From Clostridiaceae bacterium (GTDB lineage: Bacteria > Bacillota > Clostridia > Peptostreptococcales > T1SED10-28): DNA of 64,000 bases. The notes under the pieces are model-generated. The model searched no databases. It was not told the DNA's origin and worked only from the letters and a program-made list of their open reading frames with translations. Shown here piece after piece: positions 43,972 through 51,939 of the stretch; position 1 is the first letter of the stretch; every line of letters starts with the position of its first letter. The translations under genes and the position numbers were made by a program. The stretch covers positions 117,531 to 181,530 of the forward strand of contig PWFQ01000060.1 of assembly GCA_003554105.1 (NCBI GenBank), read 5' to 3'.

Positions 43972-44154
43972 TAATTTAACTCTTTTACTTGAGCTGTATC
44001 CAATATATCACAGTTCTTTATATGATTCAATAGAAATTTAATATTTATTTTCCATTAGGAGGGTATCTTAGAATTTGTACTAATATTTCAACAATTCATC
44101 TTGTTTCATAAAACCTATACAAAACAGATATATGCTCCCTTTGTATTTCCTTCC

Positions 44155-45129
44155 CTAAATATATTGATGTTTCAATGGCCGATCAAGATCTTCAAGATCC
44201 TGAATACCGTTTTTGTTCCACTTCTGAAGAAGCTCTCTGATAGATTCGTAGTTTCGCCGGTTATCCAGCAAAGACTGGTCCATGGCATGGGTAATCAGTC
44301 TTTGAGACATCGATTTTCCAAGCCATGACTTTAGATCGGCAGCAATCTCACGGGTAATGGGATGAATATTTTCATGGAAATGAAGAAAGATTTCCCAGAC
44401 TTCCCTCTCCTCACCACGGATGATCTCCAGAATATCCACTACCTCTTCCTTGTTTAACTTATCCCAATTAATATTACTGTTAATGTCATTTAAGTCTTTT
44501 TCTTTCATAAGATCTTTCTCTTTCTCTTTCTCTAGATCTTTCTCTTTCTCTAAATCTTTCTCTTTCTCTATAGATCGTTTATTTATGTATATTACAGGGT
44601 TACAGCCATATTCGACATCCTCGTTGATATCCTGTTCGATATCCTGTTCGATGTACAGTCCGATATCCTTTTCGATATCCTGCTCGATATCCTCTTCGAT
44701 GTACAGTCCGATATCCCTTTCGATATCCTGCTCGATATCCTGTTTGTTATCCTCTTCGATATTCTCATCGATGTTCTTATTGCTCTGTTGATTCTCCTCA
44801 TAGTTGATGATTTTCAACCATACCTCTTCATCATGAAGCACACTCAAGGTATATGTGCCTGAATTTCTGCCTCCGGCTTTTTCGTAGGTAATGAGTCCCC
44901 TCTTCACCAGGAGCTTTCGCATTTCAATAATATCTTTGGTCAAAAGCTTGGTCATATGCTGTATGTAAGGGATTGGTGCGCTGAACCGCTCCTTCCAATA
45001 CAATGTATTATTCTTTTGAAACAGTGCAAAATAAAGGGATTGGGCTTTTGTTGGGAGCCCAAGAGCTAAAAGGTAGTTCGAATACGCATTCATTTGATTA
45101 ACGTACTTGATTCTGGGTTCATGTTTCAT
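44155..45129 (-). CDS. DnaD-like protein with internal repeats
   Basis: 324 aa. The N-terminal about 100 residues are a winged-helix-type domain (TKAQSLYFALFQKNN, MTKLLTKDIIEMRKLLVKRG) as in phage or plasmid replisome organisers. The centre (about 125-230) is low-complexity: DIEQ/DIEE/DIGLYIEQ units, then KEKDLE units. The C-terminus (about 240-320; IHPITREIAADLKSWLGK...) matches the DnaD/DnaB_2 domain. It would act in replication or primosome loading. ATG 45129 lies 11 nt after GGAGGA. It stands alone with no phage genes around it, so it may be a domesticated or orphan homolog of host DnaD. Confidence 0.8.
   Translation of the reverse strand: MKHEPRIKYVNQMNAYSNYLLALGLPTKAQSLYFALFQKNNTLYWKERFSAPIPYIQHMTKLLTKDIIEMRKLLVKRGLITYEKAGGRNSGTYTLSVLHDEEVWLKIINYEENQQSNKNIDENIEEDNKQDIEQDIERDIGLYIEEDIEQDIEKDIGLYIEQDIEQDINEDVEYGCNPVIYINKRSIEKEKDLEKEKDLEKEKEKDLMKEKDLNDINSNINWDKLNKEEVVDILEIIRGEEREVWEIFLHFHENIHPITREIAADLKSWLGKSMSQRLITHAMDQSLLDNRRNYESIRELLQKWNKNGIQDLEDLDRPLKHQYI
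44506..44577. repeat. 18-bp tandem repeats encoding KEKDLE
   Basis: TCTTTCTCTTTCTCTA-type units of 18 bp, with one shorter unit, sit within the DnaD-like gene. Every unit is a multiple of three, so copy-number change keeps the frame. Confidence 0.75.
44619..44770. repeat. 12-bp tandem repeats (TGCTCGATATCC-type) encoding DIEQ
   Basis: At least eleven 12-bp units, consensus TG[CT]TCGATATCC. A GATGTACAGTCC variant recurs 48 bp apart, showing a higher-order four-unit repeat. It encodes Asp-Ile-Glu-rich sequence and occupies part of the DnaD-like gene. Confidence 0.85.
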
Positions 45130-45308
45130 CGGCAGACATGTCCTCCTTCTCCATTTACGGTTTTAGCATTACAAGGCACCTTTCTTGAATGCTTGTTATT
45201 TTAATGGTAAGCATGGAGTCGGAATTTGTCCAGGACAGGTTTTATGTATTGCTTTATTTTTTTATAATTGATTTGAATCATTGATCTGTTTGTTCGCCCG
45301 CTTTCTCA

Positions 45309-45357
45309 TAAAAAAAGCCCCATGACAGAGAACTCTGAAATCCTCTGCCTTGGGGTA
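45309..45357 (-). terminator. terminator of the Lnr-like operon
   Basis: Minus strand CCCCAAGGCAGAG pairs with CTCTGTCATGGGG around a 13-nt loop and is followed by TTTTTTT. Confidence 0.8.
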
Positions 45358-45372
45358 ATTACGGTGGTGAAT

Positions 45373-45885
45373 CTACGTTCTTTTTTTATAAATATTTTTC
45401 CCCAGGATGATTATTCCTGCAACAATCAACCCCACCGGAAACAGGTTTTCCATAATAAACCTGCTTGTGGGTGAATCCCATGTCTGGATCAGAAAGATAA
45501 ACAGACTGAAACCATACAAACTGATGCCCGGGTAAAGAGGCCACTGTCTTTTCCCTTTGCTCATATGTAAAAGCCGTCTGGTATGAAGCAGATATACAAT
45601 GATAAATGCCGTTCCCAGCATAATAAAAAAGAGATATCCCCCATCCATTCCAAGGGGTCTGTTTTGATCAATGATTGCAAAAATTCCAATCATGCTTACG
45701 ATACTACCGGGAATCAGCAAGCCAATATTCCGGTTCTCCACCCGATCTCCTGAACCGCGGTATGCCAGGAGAAAAAGTATTCCGATGATCAAAAGGGTGT
45801 ACTCTCCACGATAAACTCCCAGATTCCCAAGCAGAAAAACTCCTCCAATAACGACTAGAATGATTCCGATCCATTTTCGATCCAT
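45373..45885 (-). CDS. LiaF/LiaI-like membrane protein
   Basis: 170 aa with four to five transmembrane helices. The N-terminal IGIILVVIGGVFLLGNLGVY and a late GLIVAGIIILGKNIYKK segment match the LiaI/LiaF-like (DUF5668) membrane region, without the soluble LiaF C-terminal domain. In Bacillus, LiaF restrains the LiaRS cell-envelope stress system. It lies at the end of an operon with a histidine kinase and response regulator, which fits a regulatory role. Its start lies within the last 31 nt of the CPBP gene. Confidence 0.78.
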   Translation of the reverse strand: MDRKWIGIILVVIGGVFLLGNLGVYRGEYTLLIIGILFLLAYRGSGDRVENRNIGLLIPGSIVSMIGIFAIIDQNRPLGMDGGYLFFIMLGTAFIIVYLLHTRRLLHMSKGKRQWPLYPGISLYGFSLFIFLIQTWDSPTSRFIMENLFPVGLIVAGIIILGKNIYKKRT

Positions 45886-46697
45886 TGTTTTTCCCCTTTC
45901 CGTTTTTGTTCTTTTTCTCCATTCCTCTTCATCTTCATCCCAGAGAGGATGACAATGCCCAATGCACTAAGCATCAATCCTGTTAGGATCACATTTGAAT
46001 AAATTGGCGGAAGAAAAAGCGACGTGCTGTTCCATGCCATATGCATAAGAATCGGTGCCCATAAAGACCCGCTGTAGAAATAGAGTAAAGCCAGCAGAAT
46101 TCCTCCAATAAAAGCATAGATGCCTTGAAGAAGATTGAAATGGAAAACAGCAAAAATCAGTGCCTGAAGCAGAATGGCAACTTTTGACGGATAACCGGAC
46201 ATGAGTGCTTTAAAGATGATTCCACGATGCATGATCTCTTCAAAAATCGGGATAACCACTCCCACAGAGAGAAAGATGATCCAAAAACTTGTCTCTTGAG
46301 GAATAATGGCATCAATGACCTCATGGTGTGAAGGAAACAGCAGATGAAATTCCGTTAAAGAGAGGAAGGCATAGAGAAAAACAGAGAACCCTGCACCAGC
46401 CAATACACTATAGATCATTCCTGTCTTCTGCAGAGAAAAAAATCCAAGCTCCTTTAAGGGCTTCTTTCCGAAGATTTTGAATCCGATCATAAAGAAAAAA
46501 GTTGATATTATGCTGGCCAGAATTAACAGGACATTGACATGACGATTCAAAAATTCATCCAATTCTCCTGCCCGACCAGTGAACCCTTCCACAATGCCGA
46601 AATATACTCCTGCCAGTAGTCCCGCCACCATATTTGATATAAAATAGACTCCAAAGGTTAATACGATAATCAGGATGATCACAAGATGCTTTTTCAT
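45855..46697 (-). CDS. CPBP-family intramembrane metalloprotease
   Basis: 280 aa with about eight helices. The catalytic motifs of CAAX prenyl protease 2-like proteins are present: EEIMHRG, FAVFHFN and LMHMAWN. In Gram-positives these proteins are linked to self-immunity against bacteriocins and to stress signalling. The C-terminal tail is Lys/Glu-rich. The nearest SD (GGAG) is 12 nt from ATG 46697, so initiation may be weak or coupled. Located between the response regulator and the LiaF-like gene. Confidence 0.88.
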   Translation of the reverse strand: MKKHLVIILIIVLTFGVYFISNMVAGLLAGVYFGIVEGFTGRAGELDEFLNRHVNVLLILASIISTFFFMIGFKIFGKKPLKELGFFSLQKTGMIYSVLAGAGFSVFLYAFLSLTEFHLLFPSHHEVIDAIIPQETSFWIIFLSVGVVIPIFEEIMHRGIIFKALMSGYPSKVAILLQALIFAVFHFNLLQGIYAFIGGILLALLYFYSGSLWAPILMHMAWNSTSLFLPPIYSNVILTGLMLSALGIVILSGMKMKRNGEKEQKRKGEKQWIENGSESF

Positions 46698-46712
46698 GAT
46701 GTCACAACACTC

Positions 46713-47354
46713 CTATTCCTCTTTGATATTTTCGTGGTAGAAAATCGCCAATTGTGTCCGGTCCCTCAGGCTCAACTTATCCAGCATTTTTGTCACATAA
46801 TTCCTTACCGTTCCTTCTCCGAGAAACAGTGCTTTAGCAATTTCCTTATTTGATTTTCCTTCACCGATACCCTTTAACACTTCCAGTTCCCGATCAGTTA
46901 AATCAACGGGGATTTCAGTCATCCCGCTTCTCCTTTTCTCCTTAAACAAATCCGTAAGAGAAGCCATCACCTCCTGCTGATACACAGCATTCCCCCTGTG
47001 CACCGCCCGTATGGTTTCGATAATGCTGTCGGAGCTTTGACTCTTTAAGATATATCCCTCAGCGCCATGCTTTAATGCTTCTTTAATGTATTCATCCTCT
47101 TTAAAGGTGGTGAGAAGAATAATTTTCACACCGGGAAAACGGTTCTTAACCTCTTTCGTCGTTTGAACCCCATCCATCACCGGCATCCGGATGTCCATCA
47201 GCACCACATCAGCACCTTCCTTTGTAAGGAACTCCAGGGCTTCCTGGCCATTCCTGCAAACACCCAGGACCTCCAGATCCTCCTGGAGATTCAACAGGAT
47301 TTTCAAGCTTTCACGAATCAGCTGGTCGTCATCAACAAGCAGCACCTTTATCAT
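46713..47354 (-). CDS. NarL/LuxR-family response regulator (LnrK-like)
   Basis: 213 aa. Receiver domain (about 1-120): VDDDQ, phospho-Asp in VVLMDIRMP, T in LLTTFKE and K in LKSQSSD; then a LuxR-type helix-turn-helix (about 145-210; LTDRELEVLKGIGEGKSNKEIA). The gene starts 1 nt after the kinase stop. Its target is probably the ABC operon itself; the inverted repeat at 51805-51818 upstream of the ATPase promoter is a candidate binding site. Confidence 0.92.
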   Translation of the reverse strand: MIKVLLVDDDQLIRESLKILLNLQEDLEVLGVCRNGQEALEFLTKEGADVVLMDIRMPVMDGVQTTKEVKNRFPGVKIILLTTFKEDEYIKEALKHGAEGYILKSQSSDSIIETIRAVHRGNAVYQQEVMASLTDLFKEKRRSGMTEIPVDLTDRELEVLKGIGEGKSNKEIAKALFLGEGTVRNYVTKMLDKLSLRDRTQLAIFYHENIKEE

Positions 47355-48455
47355 TTACGTCTCCCCCTCTTCATCGGTTCCCTTTAAGGGCAGAATGGAT
47401 ACGATCTGAAATCCCTCTTTGCCGCTGAAGGAAATACTTCCTCCCAGGGCCTCCACCCGTTCTTTCATTCCTTTTAAGCCAAGTCCTCTGTCCAGAGTGA
47501 TTTTCTCTTTGCCTCTTCCGTTATCCCTGGTGGAGAACCGGACAAACCGTGGCAACACCTCCACCCGAACCTCCAGCCGGTCCGCCTTTCCGTGTTTCGT
47601 GGCATTGGTGAGGGCCTCCTTCAGATTGACGCCCATCAGCTCCACATAGTGGCTGGGAACCCTCCCGGAGTCCCCTTTAATATACAGGTCGGTCTTCAGA
47701 TAGGGATATTCCTTCAGGATGTCCTCCAGATAGAGGATTCCGGTCCGTTCCTTGGGTTTGATGTTGTGCACCGTTTCCCGGAGAAGCTCCAGTGTCCTGC
47801 TCAGCTTCTGCCAGGATTCCTTGACCGACGTCTTCGCCAGCTCCGGATCCCCCTCCATCACCTTTTCCACCACCTGCAGCTGCATCAGGATTCCCGCAAT
47901 GCGGTGGCCGATATGGTCGTGGATCTCTCCGGCAATTCTGCTCCTCTCCGAGGCAGCGGTCAGCTCCTCGATCTTCCTGTTGGAGGCCATGAGCTCCCCC
48001 TTCTGCTTTTCCAGCTGAAACCGTACTGCCCTCTCCTGATCGAAGGCCTTTTGCAGTCGTTTCTCCTTCTCCATCAGGTTGGAAAGACTGTAGGCGGAAA
48101 AGGCGACCAGCAGAAACAGCAGGGTATAAGGCAGTGCCTGCTCAACAGGAAAATTAGCAAATGCCAGGTACACCGGAAGGATTACAGCGTACCAATGTCT
48201 CTCTCTGACAGCATCATAGGTCCATGCCAGAAAGAGAAACATGACACCGGGCTCTACCATAAATCCCCAGATCAGGAAACCCAACTGGAGAACCAGCATT
48301 GCCGGATGCCTTCGGTATTTCTCATAGATGATATGCAGGATTCCGGTGACGACATAAATCAGCGGTGTGAGCGGATGAAGATCCTCCATTATAATGAAGA
48401 AGGCAAGGACAAAGATGAAGATTCCGATTTTGAAGATATGATGAAGATGTTTCAT
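47355..48455 (-). CDS. sensor histidine kinase, NarL-partner type (LnrJ-like)
   Basis: 366 aa. Four to five N-terminal transmembrane segments (about 10-135) with very short extracytoplasmic loops, a coiled coil, the dimerisation helix with the phospho-accepting His in GEIHDHIGHRIAG (HisKA_3), and the ATPase domain with NLKEALTNATKHG, RDNGRG and GLGLKGMKERV. The lack of a large external sensor domain suggests intramembrane sensing, as in kinases coupled to an ABC transporter. Region is visibly richer in G+C than the flanks. Confidence 0.92.
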   Translation of the reverse strand: MKHLHHIFKIGIFIFVLAFFIIMEDLHPLTPLIYVVTGILHIIYEKYRRHPAMLVLQLGFLIWGFMVEPGVMFLFLAWTYDAVRERHWYAVILPVYLAFANFPVEQALPYTLLFLLVAFSAYSLSNLMEKEKRLQKAFDQERAVRFQLEKQKGELMASNRKIEELTAASERSRIAGEIHDHIGHRIAGILMQLQVVEKVMEGDPELAKTSVKESWQKLSRTLELLRETVHNIKPKERTGILYLEDILKEYPYLKTDLYIKGDSGRVPSHYVELMGVNLKEALTNATKHGKADRLEVRVEVLPRFVRFSTRDNGRGKEKITLDRGLGLKGMKERVEALGGSISFSGKEGFQIVSILPLKGTDEEGET

Positions 48456-48508
48456 CCCTGTGCCTCCTTCAACGTGGATTTGTGACTATTATACCATTGT
48501 TTGAATGA

Positions 48509-49609
48509 TTATTGGACCACTTCTTCCTTTTTCCATGTGCCCAGAAGGAAAAACAGAAGACTGAAGGCAATCAGGATCAGGACCTCAAACCACAAGTCCG
48601 TGATGGAGCTTCCCTGCAGCACCCTTTCCACTCCCTCCATTGCCCATGTGACAGGAATAAAGCGTCCGATGTTCTGCAGCAGCTCCGGCATGATTGCCCG
48701 GGGCCAGAAGGCTCCGCCCAGCATCAGCATGGGGGTTGCGATCAAGGTGGTGATCGTTGCCATCCGGTTCTGGTCCTTGCCCAGGGACACCAGGGAAATC
48801 CCCAGGGAAATACTGGTCACCCCGAAGAGGAAGAGAACGAGAAAAAGATTGATGAGGGAGGGTCCCATGGGAAGCCGGAACACCCCTGCCACCACCACAA
48901 GGATCAAGGCGATCTGAATCAGCATCAGCAGAGAGAAACAGAGAATGTTCTCCAGCATATACTGCTTTAAGTGCAGAGGACTGGTCAGAATCCGTTGGAA
49001 CACCTTGGACTTTTTGTCCTTCATGATCAGTGAGGTGGAACGGATGGAGAAAAAGAGAATCCCCATGATCAGAAATCCCATGGACCTCTCCGTGTGGAGG
49101 GTGCTGTTCCCGGTCTGAACCGAGGTCATCTGAAAGATTCCCTCTTCATAGGCTTCCAGTGCCTGGTAAAAGACCTCCTCATTGCCGCCGGATTGGCGTC
49201 CGATGGTCTGAATCGCCTCCAGGTAGCTTTCAAGATAGATGACAAAGGGCCGATAGACATTGTTGTCGAGACTTTCATATCCCTGAACCCTTGCATGATT
49301 TCCCTCCAGGATGTCCCGGGTATACCCTTCGGGGATGATCACTGCATAGTCCACTTCCCCGTCCAACAGAGCTGCGGAGAGATTCTCCTCCTCCACTTCC
49401 ACCAGGACGTACTCCGATGCCAGATGGGCTTCCATTCCGGTGGAAAGCGGGGTCTGATCCCGGTCGATAAAACCGATCTTCAGTCCGCTCAAACCTGCAG
49501 AGGTTGCCACAAAATACATGGAGATAAAAAACACGGGGAGGATCACCATAAAGAGCAGGCTGGTCCGGTCTCTTAAAATGCGTTTAATATTGGATCTAAA
49601 GATATTCAC
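48509..49609 (-). CDS. ABC-2 type permease (LnrN-like)
   Basis: 366 aa. One N-terminal helix (about 20-42), a large extracytoplasmic domain (about 45-175), then five helices (about 185-360) in the ABC-2 family order; FGVTSISLGISLVSLGKDQNRM and MLMLGGAFWPRAIMP are typical. GTG 49609 is chosen because GGAGGA precedes it; it overlaps the preceding permease by 14 nt. Exports a hydrophobic compound together with the neighbouring permease and ATPase. Confidence 0.9.
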   Translation of the reverse strand: MNIFRSNIKRILRDRTSLLFMVILPVFFISMYFVATSAGLSGLKIGFIDRDQTPLSTGMEAHLASEYVLVEVEEENLSAALLDGEVDYAVIIPEGYTRDILEGNHARVQGYESLDNNVYRPFVIYLESYLEAIQTIGRQSGGNEEVFYQALEAYEEGIFQMTSVQTGNSTLHTERSMGFLIMGILFFSIRSTSLIMKDKKSKVFQRILTSPLHLKQYMLENILCFSLLMLIQIALILVVVAGVFRLPMGPSLINLFLVLFLFGVTSISLGISLVSLGKDQNRMATITTLIATPMLMLGGAFWPRAIMPELLQNIGRFIPVTWAMEGVERVLQGSSITDLWFEVLILIAFSLLFFLLGTWKKEEVVQ

Positions 49610-50774
49610 TGATTCTCCTCCTTCCAAAGATCAGGCTGATGACAAAGGCAAACAGGGTGATTCCAAGAAGCCACAGGATGGACTCCGTCAATGCTCCCGG
49701 TTCCGTTCCGTAGAGAAAGTGGAAAATTCCCCGCTGGGCATGATAGTTGGGGCTGAAATTCCGGACCAGAGACAGGATCCCCTCCCCGTGATTGATGGGG
49801 AAGAAGCCTCCGGCGATATAGGTGGCCACCACCACAAATCCGTTAATGATGCTTGTTGATGCATTCTCCGAAGGTGAGATCAGGGCCACGGCAATTCCCA
49901 GGCTGATTGCCACAAAGGACAGCAACAGGCTGATTCCGATAATGGGGAGGATGTTCTCTCCCCAGTTCACGCCATAGGCGTACTTTGTGAAGAGGATGAT
50001 GGTCAGAATCTGTACGATAAAGGTACCCAGCACCCCGAAATTTTTTCCGATAAAGTAGTTGAGCCGCGACACCGGTGCCGTGTTGATCCTGATTTTCATG
50101 GGAGTGAAGAGATCCTCAGTGAGGCTTTGGGATCCGCTGAAGATGCCCCACATCACAAACATCACCAGCATGGTTACAGCATAGTAGTCGATGCCCCGGA
50201 TCGGTTCATTGTCTCCCCGGAAGGTGTTTCTCTCGATCAGTTGGACTTCTGTTGCTCCTTCTGTACCTTCTCCGGGATTCCCGTTCCCCATCCATTGACC
50301 GGGACCGGATCCGACGGCGAAATACAGGTTCCCTCCCTGCACATAGCTTCTTACGATGCTGTTCACAATGCTGGGATAGAGCTCTGAGACCCCTGCGTCA
50401 AGCACTTCAATTTCCGCCTCCAGGCCTTGGCTGATCCTTTCGCTGAAATCCGGCGGCAGTGAGATCAGAACCAAAAGATCCAGATCATTCACCATTTTGA
50501 CTCCTTCTTCGTAATCACTGACAGGAATGATGTTCAGCCACTCCCGGATTTCCTCATGCTCCAGAAACTCCTCGAAGCTCTCCCTTCCCGGACCCTCATC
50601 CTCGGTGTAGAAACCCACCGGAATGTTTCCCAGGGTCTGGCTTGTGAAGTTCCCCTGAAGAGCGGATCCCAGAATCAGGATCAGCACCAGGGGCAGAAGG
50701 ATGCTGGTGAGGAGCTCCTGTTTGTCCCGGCTCTTCCGTAAAAAGGTGGTATAAGCAATTTTCCATAGTTTCAT
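49596..50774 (-). CDS. ABC-2 type permease (LnrM-like)
   Basis: 392 aa. N-terminal helix, extracytoplasmic domain (about 45-215), then a run of helices (about 220-385). The GGYFPINHGEG-like stretch (GGFFPINHGEG) before the last helices is the counterpart of the motif in the partner permease. The pair plus one ATPase matches Bacillus LnrLMN, which exports linearmycins; the substrate here is unknown. SD AAGGAGG before ATG 50774. Confidence 0.9.
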   Translation of the reverse strand: MKLWKIAYTTFLRKSRDKQELLTSILLPLVLILILGSALQGNFTSQTLGNIPVGFYTEDEGPGRESFEEFLEHEEIREWLNIIPVSDYEEGVKMVNDLDLLVLISLPPDFSERISQGLEAEIEVLDAGVSELYPSIVNSIVRSYVQGGNLYFAVGSGPGQWMGNGNPGEGTEGATEVQLIERNTFRGDNEPIRGIDYYAVTMLVMFVMWGIFSGSQSLTEDLFTPMKIRINTAPVSRLNYFIGKNFGVLGTFIVQILTIILFTKYAYGVNWGENILPIIGISLLLSFVAISLGIAVALISPSENASTSIINGFVVVATYIAGGFFPINHGEGILSLVRNFSPNYHAQRGIFHFLYGTEPGALTESILWLLGITLFAFVISLIFGRRRISEYL

Positions 50775-50786
50775 GGGATTTCCTCC

Positions 50787-51719
50787 TTAGTCCCGCAGGG
50801 TCTTCCCTGTAAGGGTCAAAAATACATTTTCCAGATTGGGCTCCTGAATTTTGAGGCCCTTCAGCTGATAGCCCTGTTCATCCACAATGCGCATGATCCG
50901 GGTCAAAGGTTGGTTTCCCTTGCCCCAGGTCAGGGTGACTCCTTCTTGGGAAATCTCCACATCATTGAGCTCTTCAATGGCCTTCAGGGCGGTTTTCAGT
51001 CCCTCTCCGGGCCGGTCCACCAAGAGAATTCCCTTCTCCTCGAAATCGATGAGCTGCTTTAACTCCTCTTTTGTGCCCCGGGCGATGATTCTTCCCCGGT
51101 CCATAATGGCGATCCGGGTGCAGATGGCCTCCACCTCTTCCATGTAGTGGCTGGGGTAGATGATGGTGATGCCCCGCTGATTCAGGGTTTTTACCGATTC
51201 CAGTATCTGATTTCTGGACTGGGGGTCGATTCCCACGGTGGGCTCATCCATGATCACCAGCTTCGGCTGATGGACGATGGCCATTGCAATATTCAGTCTC
51301 CGCTTCATTCCTCCGGAGAACTTTTTCGGGTACTGCTTTTTCTTGTCGGCCAGTCCCACAAACTCCAGTGCCTCCTCCACACGCTCCTTCTTTTGCTGTC
51401 CCTTTAGACCGTAGAGGCTTGCAAAGAGATCCACATTCTCGTAGGCGGTCAGGTCCTCATAGATGGCCAGGTCCTGGGGGACCACACCGATCTCCTTTTT
51501 CACACCGTTGCCGTTGGAGGCCAGTTTTTTCCCCAGCACCTCCATGTGTCCGCTCTCGGTTTTGGTGAGTCCCAGTACACTGTTGATCAAAGTGGTCTTT
51601 CCAGCTCCGTTGGGTCCCAGCAGTCCGAAAATCTCCCCCTCGTCGATGGACAGGCCCAAATGATCGATGGCGGTCTCCTCTCCATAGCGCTTGACTAAAT
51701 CCTTCACGTTTAAAACCAT
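50787..51719 (-). CDS. ABC transporter ATP-binding protein (LnrL-like)
   Basis: 310 aa. Walker A GPNGAGKTT, Q-loop VPQDLAIYEDL, signature FSGGMKRRLNIA, Walker B LVIMDEPTVGID and H-loop YPSHYMEEVE are intact, and a C-terminal domain follows, typical of DrrA-like drug ATPases. First gene of an operon continuing through two permeases, kinase, regulator, CPBP and LiaF-like genes. SD AAGGAGG before ATG 51719. A TATAAT -10 lies 35-40 nt upstream. Confidence 0.94.
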   Translation of the reverse strand: MVLNVKDLVKRYGEETAIDHLGLSIDEGEIFGLLGPNGAGKTTLINSVLGLTKTESGHMEVLGKKLASNGNGVKKEIGVVPQDLAIYEDLTAYENVDLFASLYGLKGQQKKERVEEALEFVGLADKKKQYPKKFSGGMKRRLNIAMAIVHQPKLVIMDEPTVGIDPQSRNQILESVKTLNQRGITIIYPSHYMEEVEAICTRIAIMDRGRIIARGTKEELKQLIDFEEKGILLVDRPGEGLKTALKAIEELNDVEISQEGVTLTWGKGNQPLTRIMRIVDEQGYQLKGLKIQEPNLENVFLTLTGKTLRD

Positions 51720-51753
51720 TGTTCTTCCTCCTTTTTCGGCTGATCTTATCTAT

Positions 51754-51780
51754 ATTATACGCAGGACAGGTCTGGAACAA
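51754..51780 (-). promoter_or_regulatory. promoter of Lnr-like operon
   Basis: Minus strand -10 TATAAT (51754-51759) with a poor -35 candidate TTGTTC (51775-51780, 15-bp spacer). The weak -35 fits an activator-dependent promoter. Confidence 0.5.
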
Positions 51781-51804
51781 CAGTTACCTGAGGCACCTTC
51801 CGAT

Positions 51805-51818
51805 GTGACATTTGTCAC
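51805..51818. promoter_or_regulatory. inverted repeat GTGACA-TT-TGTCAC, candidate regulator site
   Basis: Perfect 6-bp arms with a 2-bp centre, about 25 bp upstream of the -35 of the Lnr-like operon. Position and symmetry fit a NarL-family activator site; the operon encodes such a regulator. Confidence 0.5.
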
Positions 51819-51830
51819 TAAAACACCCAC

Positions 51831-51893
51831 AAAAAAAAGCCCCCGTCATCAGGAGGATGGATTTGACTCATCCGCCCTGCATAATGGAGGCTG
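51831..51893 (-). terminator. structured terminator of the potABCD operon
   Basis: Minus strand AGCCTCC pairs with GGGGGCT at the base; inside, CAGG..GGATG pairs with CATCC..CTG. Eight T follow. Confidence 0.65.
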
Positions 51894-51939
51894 TTCGATC
51901 TGTAGATCCCTATGATTCAATTTTTTTACTCTTAAGGTG

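Noticed and set aside
44625..44760. Possible CRISPR array in the 12-bp repeats
   Set aside because: Units are contiguous with no unique spacers, lie inside a gene, and cas genes are absent.
44420..44791. Plus-strand ORF rich in Ser/Phe/Ile over the DnaD gene
   Set aside because: It is the complement of the DIEQ/KEKDLE repeats, with no SD or family match.
45189..45214. Inverted repeat ATGCTT...AAGCAT upstream of the DnaD-like gene as an operator
   Set aside because: Only 6-bp arms with a 14-bp centre and no promoter context; likely chance in AT-rich DNA.
47592..48485. Long plus-strand ORF of 297 aa opposite the histidine kinase gene
   Set aside because: Shadow of a G+C-rich gene; the protein is low-complexity, no family features, and the kinase motifs on the other strand are complete.
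51831..51893. Small structured ncRNA between pot and Lnr operons
   Set aside because: Stem plus T-run is better explained as the pot terminator; no known RNA family is recognisable.
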